Assembly: GCA_903824755.1 (NCBI GenBank)
Contig: CAIJXW010000066.1
Coordinates: 1 to 36,063, forward strand
Length of the DNA stretch: 36,063 bases
Source: an uncultured Bacteroidota bacterium
GTDB taxonomy: Bacteria; Bacteroidota; Bacteroidia; Flavobacteriales; Flavobacteriaceae
Reading direction: 5' to 3'
The translations under genes and the position numbers were made by a program. The notes below the pieces were generated by a model. That model worked only from the letters and a program-made list of their open reading frames with translations, ran no database searches and was not told the DNA's origin. How positions within the stretch are numbered: position 1 is the first letter of the stretch; each line of letters starts with the position of its first letter. Positions 16,744 through 24,294 of the stretch are shown here, in pieces.

Positions 16744-17283
16744 ATGAAAAATTATTTTATCATTTTTACTTTTTTGAGTTTCATTTTAATTGGTTGTAAT
16801 AATGAACCTACCTTGCAGAAATATTTTGTCGAAAATTCAGAAGATACTAATTTCATCACTTTTGATATTGCCCCAAGTATTCTAAAAATTGACAAATCAA
16901 AATTAACTGCCGAACAAAATAAGGCTATGAATTCTTTTGAAAAAATGAATATTATAGCTTTCAAATTAAATGATTCAAACAAAGCCCAATTTGATATAGA
17001 ACAAAAAAAGATTACGACCATTTTGAAAGATCCGCAATATCAGCAACTAATGAAATTTAGTAAAGGAAAAGAGGGTGCTTCAGTTAGTTTTGTTGGGGAC
17101 GAAGAAAATGTTGATGAATTTGTCTTTTATGCAAATAAAAAAGAAAATGGTTTTGCAGTGATTAGAGTTTTAGGAAACGATATGAATGCTACTAATATTG
17201 TGTCTTTAATGTCAGTTTTGCAAAAATCGAATATCAATATTGATCAGTTGAAACCGTTGCAAGAACTGTTTCAAAATAAATAA
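16744..17283 (+). CDS. DUF4252 domain lipoprotein
   Basis: A 179-residue lipoprotein. The ATG at 16744 gives a signal peptide with a lipobox (FILIGC) and Cys near residue 18. An upstream in-frame start at 16720 lies inside the preceding gene and spoils the signal peptide, so I reject it. The body reads FITFDIAPSILKIDKS and EGASVSFVGDEENVDEFVFYANKKENGFAVIRVLGNDMNATNIVSL, similar in layout to the previous DUF4252 protein. It is the last gene of the sigma operon and is followed by a strong terminator. Function unknown. Confidence 0.8.
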   Translation: MKNYFIIFTFLSFILIGCNNEPTLQKYFVENSEDTNFITFDIAPSILKIDKSKLTAEQNKAMNSFEKMNIIAFKLNDSNKAQFDIEQKKITTILKDPQYQQLMKFSKGKEGASVSFVGDEENVDEFVFYANKKENGFAVIRVLGNDMNATNIVSLMSVLQKSNINIDQLKPLQELFQNK

Positions 17284-17303
17284 TTTAGGGTTGCTTATAA
17301 ATA

Positions 17304-17332
17304 AAAAAGCGTTCCGATTGGAACGCTTTTTT
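17304..17332. terminator. Bidirectional terminator
   Basis: The stem GCGTTCC-GATT-GGAACGC (17309-17326), with A-run before and T-run after, ends the sigma-DUF4252 operon (plus) and the crt operon (minus). Confidence 0.88.
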
Positions 17333-17334
17333 AT

Positions 17335-17778
17335 TTATTTTTTATAGTATTTAAAAGGAACTAATAGCATTCCAAAACATTCTCCATCTTCTTTGCCAGT
17401 GTGTTTGTGATGCATCTTGTGTGCTCTTCTAACGGCTCTAGAATAGACATTATTTGCATTTCTAAACCATTTAAATCGCTGATGAATAAAAATATCGTGC
17501 ACCATAAAATAGGCTAATCCATAGGCGAAAATCCCTAGTCCAATTGCAAGTCCAATAGACAAGATTTCGTTTTGCCAAAGCATAAAAAATCCAATACTTA
17601 CCACAGCATAAAAGATAAAAAAAGCATCATTTCTTTCAAACCATGAATCGTGATCTTTTTTGTGATGGTCAGCATGTAAATTCCATAAAAAGCCGTGCAT
17701 AATATATTTATGACTAAACCAAGCCATAAATTCCATGATGAAAAAGGTAATAAAAAAAACTAAAATTTGTAACCACAT
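17335..17778 (-). CDS. crtZ: Beta-carotene hydroxylase (CrtZ type)
   Basis: A 147-residue membrane di-iron hydroxylase that would convert beta-carotene to zeaxanthin. The four histidine clusters of the fatty-acid-hydroxylase/CrtZ family are present: HKYIMH (residues 23-28), HADHH (35-39), HDIFIH (about 105-110), and HKMHH (about 126-130), with hydrophobic segments between them. It is the last gene of the crt operon, 13 nt after crtB. The operon ends here in a terminator and no lycopene cyclase gene follows, so the substrate-making cyclase must lie elsewhere. Confidence 0.93.
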   Translation of the reverse strand: MWLQILVFFITFFIMEFMAWFSHKYIMHGFLWNLHADHHKKDHDSWFERNDAFFIFYAVVSIGFFMLWQNEILSIGLAIGLGIFAYGLAYFMVHDIFIHQRFKWFRNANNVYSRAVRRAHKMHHKHTGKEDGECFGMLLVPFKYYKK

Positions 17779-17791
17779 ATTTAATTAGGAT

Positions 17792-18631
17792 TTAAATGAT
17801 ATTTAATTTATAGGTGAAATAACATTTTGCAAAAAGGCCATATTTTTCATAATTTGGTACTCTAATGCGGGTATTTTTAATTTCACTTGATGGTGTTTTC
17901 TTTAATTTTGAAAGCAATTTTTTATAGTAAACAAAAGCAGTATATACGCCAAATTTTGCTTCAATTGGCAAGTTGATTAACCCACTATATCCAACTTCAA
18001 AATCGTCTTCTATTTCTTTTATGATTTTTAATTTTGATTCTTCATCGAGTTTACTCAAATCAGTATTTGGAAAATAAGTTCGGTTTAATTCTTCGAAATC
18101 AGCCTTTAAATCTCTCAAAAAATTTACTTTTTGGAAAGCCGAACCCAATCTCATTGCGGCTTCTTTGAGATTTTCATATTTTGAATCATCTCCGTTCACA
18201 AATACCTTTAGACACATTAAGCCCACCACATCAGCCGAGCCATAGATATATTCTTTGTATTCATCTTGAGTTTTATATTCTGTTTTTGTAAGATCTAATT
18301 TCATACTTTTCATAAAAGCGTCTATCAAATCTTTTGGAATATTATAGCGTGAAACTGTATGTTGAAATGAGTTTAAAATTGGATTAAGGCTAATTTTATT
18401 TACTAGAGATAATTCCAAATCTAATTCAAATAATCGAAATAATTCTTCTTTATTATAACCATGAAAGCTATCCACAATTTCATCTGCAAAACGAACAAAT
18501 CCGTAGATATTATAAATATCTTGTCGAATATTGGGTGCCAACATCTTTACAGCAGACGAAAACGAGGTGCTGTATGATTTGGTTACATTTTGACTACAAT
18601 CAAACGATATTTTATCAAAAATTGATTTCAT
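17792..18631 (-). CDS. crtB: Phytoene synthase
   Basis: Condenses two geranylgeranyl diphosphates into phytoene. At 279 residues it is normal for CrtB. Both aspartate-rich motifs are intact: DEIVD (about residues 51-55, in RFADEIVDSFHG) and LRDLKADFEEL (about 174-182). The N-terminal YSTSFSSAVKMLAPNIR is typical of the family. It lies 7 nt after crtI and 13 nt before crtZ in the same minus-strand operon. Confidence 0.96.
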   Translation of the reverse strand: MKSIFDKISFDCSQNVTKSYSTSFSSAVKMLAPNIRQDIYNIYGFVRFADEIVDSFHGYNKEELFRLFELDLELSLVNKISLNPILNSFQHTVSRYNIPKDLIDAFMKSMKLDLTKTEYKTQDEYKEYIYGSADVVGLMCLKVFVNGDDSKYENLKEAAMRLGSAFQKVNFLRDLKADFEELNRTYFPNTDLSKLDEESKLKIIKEIEDDFEVGYSGLINLPIEAKFGVYTAFVYYKKLLSKLKKTPSSEIKNTRIRVPNYEKYGLFAKCYFTYKLNII

Positions 18632-18638
18632 ATATAGT

Positions 18639-20099
18639 TTAAAGGTTTTTATTAATTAATTCGGATACTAATTTTCCTGATATTAATGCTGGAGGAACTC
18701 CAGGACCAGGAACAGTTAGCTGCCCGCTAAAATACAAATTCGCTACTTTTTTACTCTTTAATTTAGGTCTTAAAAAAGCAGTTTGCAGTAGCGTATTTGC
18801 CATTCCATAAGCGTTTCCTTTATATGAATTATAATCTTCAACAAAATCATTTTTGCAAAAAGATTTTTTAAAAATAATATTTTTTTTGATACTTTGTTGC
18901 GTTATACCCTCAAATCGGGTAATTATTTTTTCAAAATATTCTTCTCTCAATTCTTCAGTGTCTTCAATTCCAGGTGCTAACGGAATTAAAAAGAATCCAG
19001 TTTCCATTCCTTCAGGTGCTGCGGTTTTGTCAGTTATTGAAGGAAAGTTAGCATAAAACAAAGGATTTTTTGGCCAATTTGGTTTGTCATAAATGTCTTT
19101 TGCATGTTGTTGAAAATCAACATCAAAAAACAAGGCATGGTGCGAAATGTTTTCAATTTTTTTATCAAAACCTACATAAAACAACAAGGAACTTGGAGCA
19201 AAAACACGACTATTCCAATATTTTTCAGAATATACTCGATGTTTTTTGTCCAACAAAGTTTCCGTATGATGGTAATCGGCACCGCTAACAATAATATCAG
19301 CATAGACAATTTCTCCGTCCACAATCAGTGCTACGGCTTTGTTGTTTTCGACAACTATTTTTTCAATATTTGATTTTGTTTTAAAAGAAACCCCTAGAGA
19401 TTCGGCCAAATCTACCATAGCTTTAACCACATCATACATTCCTGTTTTTGGGTGCCATGTGCCTAATCCAAAGTCGGCATAATTCATAAAACTATAAAAA
19501 GAAGGCGTGTCAGAAGGTTTTGCACCAAGAAATAAAACGGGAAATTCTAATATTTGAATAAGCCTTTCGTTTTTAAATTTTGATCGAACATCTTTACTTA
19601 TATTACTAAAAAACTGACCTATTTTTTTTGCAGTTTCAACAGTAATTAATTCCAAAGGAGAAACGCCAGGCCGATATACCAGATCTTTTATTGCTATATC
19701 ATAATTACTTTTGGCCTCATTCATAAATTGTTCCAAGACCAACCCACTTCCTTTTTCTATCGATTCAAATGTTTCTTTAATTTCTTGTAAGTTATCAGAA
19801 ATTGCAATAAAATCATCGATACCATAATAGACACGGTAGGCGGGAGCGAGTTTTATTAGTTCATAGTAGTCCGATGGTTTTTTATCAAAATCACCAAAAA
19901 ATCGTTCAAAAACATCGGGCATCCAATACCAACTTGGGCCCATATCAAAAGTAAATCCCTCTTTTTTGAATTGACGAGCCCTACCGCCGAGGGAATCATT
20001 TTTTTCCAAAACAGTCACTTTGTGGCCAGCTTTTGCTAGATAACAAGCTGCTGATAATGAAGAAAATCCTGAACCAATAATTTTTATATCTTTTTTCAT
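18639..20099 (-). CDS. crtI: Phytoene desaturase
   Basis: A FAD enzyme that turns phytoene into lycopene or a related polyene. The 486 residues begin KKDIKIIGSGFSSLSAACYLAKAG, with the FAD-binding GxGxxG fold. QFKKEGFTFDMGPSWYW and the C-terminal LYFSGQLTVPGPGVPPALISGKL are CrtI motifs. I choose ATG 20099; an in-frame GTG at 20120 would place an odd tail before the FAD motif. It follows the MerR-type regulator gene after 24 nt and precedes crtB. Confidence 0.95.
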   Translation of the reverse strand: MKKDIKIIGSGFSSLSAACYLAKAGHKVTVLEKNDSLGGRARQFKKEGFTFDMGPSWYWMPDVFERFFGDFDKKPSDYYELIKLAPAYRVYYGIDDFIAISDNLQEIKETFESIEKGSGLVLEQFMNEAKSNYDIAIKDLVYRPGVSPLELITVETAKKIGQFFSNISKDVRSKFKNERLIQILEFPVLFLGAKPSDTPSFYSFMNYADFGLGTWHPKTGMYDVVKAMVDLAESLGVSFKTKSNIEKIVVENNKAVALIVDGEIVYADIIVSGADYHHTETLLDKKHRVYSEKYWNSRVFAPSSLLFYVGFDKKIENISHHALFFDVDFQQHAKDIYDKPNWPKNPLFYANFPSITDKTAAPEGMETGFFLIPLAPGIEDTEELREEYFEKIITRFEGITQQSIKKNIIFKKSFCKNDFVEDYNSYKGNAYGMANTLLQTAFLRPKLKSKKVANLYFSGQLTVPGPGVPPALISGKLVSELINKNL

Positions 20100-20123
20100 A
20101 GGGATATTAATGCGAAGCACTAA

Positions 20124-21023
20124 TTATAAATGTTCAACTAATTCGCTAATTGATTTGAAAATACTCATCTTTTGAGTAATCTTTTTTTGTTCAATAAATT
20201 CAACCATTTTACCCAATAACCAAACTTCGGTTGTATCATCATTCAAAATAATGGTATTCATTTTTTGGATATAGTCATTTATTTGTTCTTTGTTAGGTTC
20301 TACCGTCAAATAAGAGACAAACACAATATTGTCGAAGTTGCTTTTTATGTTAATTAAACTTTCCAACGGAACGCTTTCACCCAAAAAAACAGTTTTATAA
20401 CCATGAAATAATATTTCATAATTCAGATACATCAAGCCCAACTCATGAATTTCATTCGAGGGAAGATACAATACAAAAACTTTTTCATTGTTTGTTGGAT
20501 TCAGAATTTGTATTTTTTCTGTGTTTATTAATAACTTTTGTTTGATTAAATAGGTTATAAAATGTTCCTGTGCGGGAGAAATAGTATCCGTTTGCCAGAG
20601 CAACCCAATTTCGTTCATTAAAGGAATAAAGATATCATAGAAAACTTCCCGAAAAGTTTTTTCCGACAATAAATCATTATAGGTAGTATAGAAAAGTGTT
20701 TGGTCATAATTTATCATGGCAATTTTGAAGGCCGAAATTGCGTGATTTTTAACACTTTTTCCAGTTATAATTTCCCGAACCATTTCTGGAATTTTATCTT
20801 CCGAAAACTTTGAGATTCTGGATATTTTATAGCCGTGATTATGAAGTAATGTAATATTTAATAATTTTTGCAAAGTTGCCAAATCATAATAGCGAATATT
20901 TGTTTCGGTTCGCATTGGGACAAGCACATTGTATCTCTTTTCCCATATTCTGATGGTATGTGCTTTGATTCCCGAAATATTTTCGAGGTCTTTTATGCTA
21001 AAAATAGTCTTTACATTGTTCAT
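20124..21023 (-). CDS. MerR-type transcription regulator with CarH/LitR-like cobalamin-binding domain
   Basis: A 299-residue regulator. The N-terminus is a MerR winged helix-turn-helix (residues 7-75: FSIKDLENISGIKAHTIR, RIWEKRYN, TNIRYYD). The middle helical bundle has W143-x9-E153-H154, the signature that covers the adenosyl group in CarH. The Rossmann-like part has E191-I-H193-E-L-G196, the lower-axial histidine motif of B12-binding proteins, then S237-Y-L40 residues later, as in the SxL motif. The usual final GG is LG (271). This is the expected layout of an adenosylcobalamin photoreceptor that represses carotenoid genes in the dark. It heads the crt operon. Cobalamin and light response are inferred. 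Confidence 0.88.
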   Translation of the reverse strand: MNNVKTIFSIKDLENISGIKAHTIRIWEKRYNVLVPMRTETNIRYYDLATLQKLLNITLLHNHGYKISRISKFSEDKIPEMVREIITGKSVKNHAISAFKIAMINYDQTLFYTTYNDLLSEKTFREVFYDIFIPLMNEIGLLWQTDTISPAQEHFITYLIKQKLLINTEKIQILNPTNNEKVFVLYLPSNEIHELGLMYLNYEILFHGYKTVFLGESVPLESLINIKSNFDNIVFVSYLTVEPNKEQINDYIQKMNTIILNDDTTEVWLLGKMVEFIEQKKITQKMSIFKSISELVEHL

Positions 21024-21039
21024 CTAATATATAAAATAG

Positions 21040-21052
21040 TTAAACAAAAGTA
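21040..21052 (-). promoter_or_regulatory. Promoter of the MerR-crt operon with candidate operator half-site
   Basis: On the minus strand TACTTTTG (21045-21052) fits TAnnTTTG. It is overlapped by the decamer TTTTGTTTAA (plus-strand TTAAACAAAA at 21040-21049). The same decamer makes up most of each arm of the inverted repeat in the DUF2805-SDR-folE promoter. A second arm is not convincing here. There is no -33 TTG at the usual spacing. Confidence 0.5.
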
Positions 21053-21158
21053 GTAATTATATTTGGATATAAATTATTTTTAGAGAATATTACTATCAAA
21101 AATGGTTTTTTGGGTATTTGTGAATGTGTAAAATTTTAAAGTAGAAGTATTTTAAATA

Positions 21159-21207
21159 AGAAATCCAAAAAAGCAATTCAGTTTTATTGAATCTTTTTTG
21201 GATTTCT
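21159..21207. terminator. Terminator downstream of the tRNA genes
   Basis: A long stem AGAAATCCAAAAAA / TTTTTTGGATTTCT (21159-21172 and 21194-21207) gives a strong hairpin. It lies after tRNA-Leu on the minus strand and upstream of the MerR gene promoter. Confidence 0.7.
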
Positions 21208-21216
21208 ATTAATTGT

Positions 21217-21298
21217 GACCACGGTGGGATTTGAACCCACACGCCCTTGCGAGCACCAGCCCCTCAAGCTGGCAAGTCTACCGTTTCTCCACGTGGCC
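21217..21298 (-). tRNA. tRNA-Leu (GAG)
   Basis: 82 nt. The acceptor stem GGCCACG / CGTGGTC and the anticodon stem CCAGC / GCTGG enclose the loop TTGAGGG, so the anticodon is GAG. A variable arm (GTGCTCGCAAGGGCGT) and the T-loop GGTTCAAATCC are present. The CCA end is not encoded. Confidence 0.95.
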
Positions 21299-21305
21299 TA
21301 AAAAT

Positions 21306-21335
21306 AAAAAAGTCAAGCTTTGTGCTCGACTTTTT
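21306..21335. terminator. Hairpin between tRNA-Lys and tRNA-Leu
   Basis: AAAAAGTC-A-AGC / GCT-C-GACTTTTT forms a stem with one mismatch and T-runs on both strands. It lies directly between tRNA-Lys and tRNA-Leu on the minus strand, so it may reduce read-through into tRNA-Leu. Confidence 0.55.
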
Positions 21336-21336
21336 G

Positions 21337-21409
21337 TGACCCGACTGGGGCTCGAACCCAGGACCCCATCATTAAAAGTGATGTGCTCTACCGACTGAGC
21401 TATCGAGTC
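21337..21409 (-). tRNA. tRNA-Lys (TTT), copy 2
   Basis: 73 nt including the discriminator base. The acceptor GACTCGA pairs with TCGGGTC. The anticodon stem CATCA / TGATG encloses CTTTTAA, giving anticodon TTT. Its sequence is identical to the copy 102 bp away. Confidence 0.95.
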
Positions 21410-21438
21410 GTTTGTTCAAGAAAAAATGATAAAAATTG

Positions 21439-21511
21439 TGACCCGACTGGGGCTCGAACCCAGGACCCCATCATTAAAAGTGATGTGCTCTACCGACTGA
21501 GCTATCGAGTC
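21439..21511 (-). tRNA. tRNA-Lys (TTT), copy 1
   Basis: Identical to the other tRNA-Lys gene. It is nearest the promoter, so it is first in the transcript. The two copies are separated by 29 bp and likely arose by tandem duplication. Confidence 0.95.
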
Positions 21512-21536
21512 ATTTTTCCTTTCTTGAACGCGGGTG

Positions 21537-21568
21537 CAAATATAAGACCTTATTATTTATTTTTCAAA
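21537..21568 (-). promoter_or_regulatory. Promoter of the tRNA operon
   Basis: On the minus strand TTTG (21565-21568), then 20 bp, then TATATTTG (21537-21544). This is a textbook Bacteroidota promoter, with its -7 box 25 bp from the tRNA-Lys 5' end. Confidence 0.75.
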
Positions 21569-21634
21569 GCAATTTTCTTATAAATTTGCCTTTTTTTAGC
21601 ATTCATACTTAATACCCTTATTTATAACGTCTTA

Positions 21635-22159
21635 ATGGCTATACTAAAAGTTTTTTTAATAGGATATATGGGTTCTGGGAAGTCAACAATTGCAAAAGCA
21701 TTGAGTGAAATAACCAGAATTCCTGCTTTTGACCTCGATCAAGCAATAGAAAATCGGGCTGGAAAATCAATTTCAGAGATTTTTAATGAAAAAGGTGAGC
21801 TTCAATTTCGGTTGTTAGAACATACCGTTTTGAAGGAAATGATTGACAAACCTGAAGCTATGATTTTGAGTTGGGGTGGAGGAACGCCTTGTTATGCAAA
21901 TAATCACGAATTTCTTTCGGCCGAAAATACAAAATCAATCTATTTGTCAGCTTCGATTTCTACGTTATTTGATAGGCTGAAAAACCAAAAAGAATTTAGA
22001 CCATTACTTGCAAATAAAACAGAAGATGAGTTGAAAGAGTATATTGCGAAGAACTTATTTGACCGAAGTTATTTTTATAACCAAGCCAATTTTAAAATAA
22101 ATTGTGACAATAAATCTATTCAGGAAATTGTTGAAGAAATTCTAAAGATTTTAACTTAA
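21635..22159 (+). CDS. aroK: Shikimate kinase
   Basis: Phosphorylates shikimate to shikimate 3-phosphate in aromatic amino acid synthesis. At 174 residues it is standard. The P-loop GYMGSGKST lies near residue 9. FDLDQAIENRAGKSISEIFNEKGELQFR contains the DxD metal and shikimate contacts, and SWGGGTPCY is the GGG substrate motif. A lid region around NQKEFRPLLA includes the conserved Arg. Its last 9 bp overlap the convergent phosphoribosyltransferase gene. Confidence 0.95.
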   Translation: MAILKVFLIGYMGSGKSTIAKALSEITRIPAFDLDQAIENRAGKSISEIFNEKGELQFRLLEHTVLKEMIDKPEAMILSWGGGTPCYANNHEFLSAENTKSIYLSASISTLFDRLKNQKEFRPLLANKTEDELKEYIAKNLFDRSYFYNQANFKINCDNKSIQEIVEEILKILT

Positions 22160-22648
22160 ATAAGCATAGTCTTCGTTTTCTTTGAAAACAACTTGAACGT
22201 GTTCTAATAAAGATGTAGAAAGTGAAAGTCCTTTAAAATCAGCTTTTACAGGATATTTTTTGTGGTTTCTATCTACCAAAACTGCTGTTTTTAATTTTTT
22301 TAATGGCACTTCTAAGAAATGCTTAACGCCATAAATAAGCGTTGTTCCCGAACTCAGAACATCGTCAACCAGAACAACACCTTTGTTATTATAGACTTCT
22401 TTTGATAGGGAAGTTGTGATTGGCGTGTTTGGGTTTTGTTTATTGATAAAAACTTCACATAGCGTCACTTTTATTGGAGAAATTCGCTCCAATTCGGTGG
22501 CTAGTTTTTTAGCAAAAATAAAACCATTTGAAGCAATTCCAGCCAACACAATTTCTTGCTCGTCAACAAATGTCTCATAAATTTGAAACGCTATTCTTCT
22601 AATTTTATGCTCAATTTCTTGATGGTTGAGAATGATATTTTGACTCAT
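22151..22648 (-). CDS. Phosphoribosyltransferase-fold protein
   Basis: 165 residues of type I phosphoribosyltransferase fold. The PRPP-binding loop VVLVDDVLSSGTTLIYG lies near residues 91-107, after a PyrR-like core (VLAGIASNGFIFAKKLATEL, LCEVFINKQN). It could be a PyrR-like regulator or uracil phosphoribosyltransferase, or a purine salvage enzyme. The sequence does not settle the substrate. It lies between aroK (convergent, overlapping by 9 bp) and the S4 protein gene, upstream of it on the same strand. Confidence 0.82.
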   Translation of the reverse strand: MSQNIILNHQEIEHKIRRIAFQIYETFVDEQEIVLAGIASNGFIFAKKLATELERISPIKVTLCEVFINKQNPNTPITTSLSKEVYNNKGVVLVDDVLSSGTTLIYGVKHFLEVPLKKLKTAVLVDRNHKKYPVKADFKGLSLSTSLLEHVQVVFKENEDYAYLS

Positions 22649-22722
22649 GGTTTTTGTTTTTTCAAAGATAAAAAGAGTTTTTCTATTTTATCGATTTTTG
22701 TATAAAATATTAATATTTCTGT

Positions 22723-23109
22723 TTATTCCTGCTCGTTTTCTGGAATATCATTTCCAAATTGATCGAGGTCGCGTCTATCTTTTTTTGTAGGCCGTCCTTC
22801 TCCATTTTTTCTATAATGTTCTTTAGAGAGTTTTAATAATTCTAAATGCTGAAAAGCTTCAGCAGGGGTTTCGTCTTTGCGATATATATCGACAAGTTTC
22901 GCACCAACGCGGTTCGGCGGAATATCCAAGACGATGATAATTTGAGTTATTTGGTCTTTTCTAAACGTGATTTTGTCAGTAGGAAAGACCTCCTTTGATG
23001 GTTTAGCAATATTTCCGTTAACGGTGATGTGATTTTTTTTGCATGCTTCTGTCACCATATTTCGGGTTTTATAATAGCGAACGCACCACAAATATTTATC
23101 GATTCTCAT
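22723..23109 (-). CDS. hslR: S4-domain RNA-binding protein (Hsp15 type)
   Basis: 128 residues with an N-terminal S4 domain (MRIDKYLWCVRYYKTRNMVTEACKKNHITVNG, with the PSKEV and TDKITF strands) and a basic C-terminal tail (EGRPTKKDRRDL). This fits the HslR/Hsp15 family, which binds stalled 50S subunits carrying nascent chains. A gap of about 75 bp separates it from the phosphoribosyltransferase gene on the same strand. It is divergent from the FKBP-type lipoprotein gene. Confidence 0.88.
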   Translation of the reverse strand: MRIDKYLWCVRYYKTRNMVTEACKKNHITVNGNIAKPSKEVFPTDKITFRKDQITQIIIVLDIPPNRVGAKLVDIYRKDETPAEAFQHLELLKLSKEHYRKNGEGRPTKKDRRDLDQFGNDIPENEQE

Positions 23110-23158
23110 TATTTTCTAAAATCAAAGTTAAATTCTTTACAAAAATAAATCAATATTG

Positions 23159-23166
23159 TATCTTCG
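23159..23166 (+). promoter_or_regulatory. -7 element of the FKBP-type lipoprotein gene
   Basis: TATCTTCG differs by one base from TAnnTTTG and lies 20 nt before the ATG at 23187. This supports that start over the longer ORF. Confidence 0.4.
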
Positions 23167-23186
23167 CACCTAAATTTATAGGAATA

Positions 23187-24233
23187 ATGACTAAATTGTT
23201 TAAAATACTTTCTTTTCTGACACTCATAGTCGTTTTTGCATCGTGTACAACCGATAATAAAACAGCTACAATAATTCCACCAAGAGAATATCCTGTTCAA
23301 TATCTTGCCGATTTAGATTCGATTGATAAATATATCGATACTCATTATATGACTGTTGATTCTGATTATAATGTGACTTTTACAAAAATTCCAGTCGGTG
23401 GCACACAGCCCTCTATAAGACTTCAAACAAGCTATCCATTATTGAATATTTCGGTTAACAATGAGGATCACAACGTTGATTATAAAGTATATTACATAAA
23501 ACTTAGAGAAGGAAGTGGCGATAATCCTAGTGGTGTTGATTCTGTATATGTTTCTTATAAAGGAAATCTAATTAATGACAGTCAGTTTGATTATGCACCA
23601 AATCCAGTTTGGTTTCCTCTTCAAACGGTTGTTCCGGGTTGGGCCGAAATTATTCCGCTTTTCAAAACAGGGACTTATGATGCTACCGTTAATGAAAACC
23701 CAGTTGCTTTTGATAATTATGGTGCGGGAATACTATTTTTGCCTTCGGGTTTAGGATATTATAACGCGGTTCCATCTTCGGTAATTACTCCCTATTCTCC
23801 ATTAATCTTTTCTTTCAAGTTAAGAAAATTGCGTTACCGTGATCATGACCGAGATGGAATTTTGTCCAAAGATGAGGTCGATCCAGCAGTTATTGGCCAA
23901 AAACCAATAGATTATGATAGTGATGGCGATGGATTTGCAAATATGTATGATGTTGATGACGATGACGATCATTTTCTAACCCGAAACGAACGAAAAAGAC
24001 CTTATATTCTTGAAAATGGAGTTTTAAAAAGCAATGGCTATTATCCGTATAATGGTGCTGCAGTTGATGATCCTTTAACTCCAAATATTGACGAAAGACA
24101 AGGAATGCCTAGAAAATTTTCGGGACCAATAGACGCGGTTACACAACTACCAACTCCATTACCTTCTGATTTTACAGATCCTACAAGAATGAGAAGACAT
24201 TTGGATAAAACAAGTTATCCTCCTTTTCAATAA
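23187..24233 (+). CDS. Lipoprotein with FKBP-type domain and calcium-binding aspartate repeats
   Basis: 348 residues from the ATG at 23187, which gives a lipoprotein signal (VVFASC, Cys near residue 20). The longer frame from 23043 lacks a signal peptide and begins inside the hslR region. Residues about 95-220 resemble an FKBP peptidyl-prolyl isomerase (SVYVSYKGNLINDSQFDYAP, PGWAEIIPLFKTG, GILFLPSGLGY). The C-terminal part has DHDRDGILSKDE and DYDSDGDGFANMYDVDDDDDHF, acidic runs like EF-hand or thrombospondin type-3 calcium sites. It is probably outer-membrane anchored, with a role in folding of exported proteins. The isomerase activity is inferred. Confidence 0.82.
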   Translation: MTKLFKILSFLTLIVVFASCTTDNKTATIIPPREYPVQYLADLDSIDKYIDTHYMTVDSDYNVTFTKIPVGGTQPSIRLQTSYPLLNISVNNEDHNVDYKVYYIKLREGSGDNPSGVDSVYVSYKGNLINDSQFDYAPNPVWFPLQTVVPGWAEIIPLFKTGTYDATVNENPVAFDNYGAGILFLPSGLGYYNAVPSSVITPYSPLIFSFKLRKLRYRDHDRDGILSKDEVDPAVIGQKPIDYDSDGDGFANMYDVDDDDDHFLTRNERKRPYILENGVLKSNGYYPYNGAAVDDPLTPNIDERQGMPRKFSGPIDAVTQLPTPLPSDFTDPTRMRRHLDKTSYPPFQ

Positions 24234-24244
24234 AAATAGAGAAC

Positions 24245-24278
24245 AAAAAATCCCATTCGTCAGAATGGGATTTTTTTT
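24245..24278. terminator. Bidirectional terminator
   Basis: The stem AATCCCATTC-GTCA-GAATGGGATT (24249-24272) has an A-run before and T-run after. It serves the FKBP-type gene (plus) and the transketolase operon (minus). Confidence 0.88.
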
Positions 24279-24294
24279 ATTCATCAAAATTGAA

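Noticed and set aside
20100..20120. GTG start for crtI
   Set aside because: It adds seven residues before the FAD motif; ATG 20099 fits the family better.
21320..21583. 87-residue ORF with two repeated segments
   Set aside because: It is the antisense of the two tRNA-Lys genes; the repeat is the tRNA duplication.
23043..23186. N-terminal extension of the FKBP-type protein
   Set aside because: It overlaps the start of hslR, has no signal peptide, and the -7 box at 23159 lies inside it.
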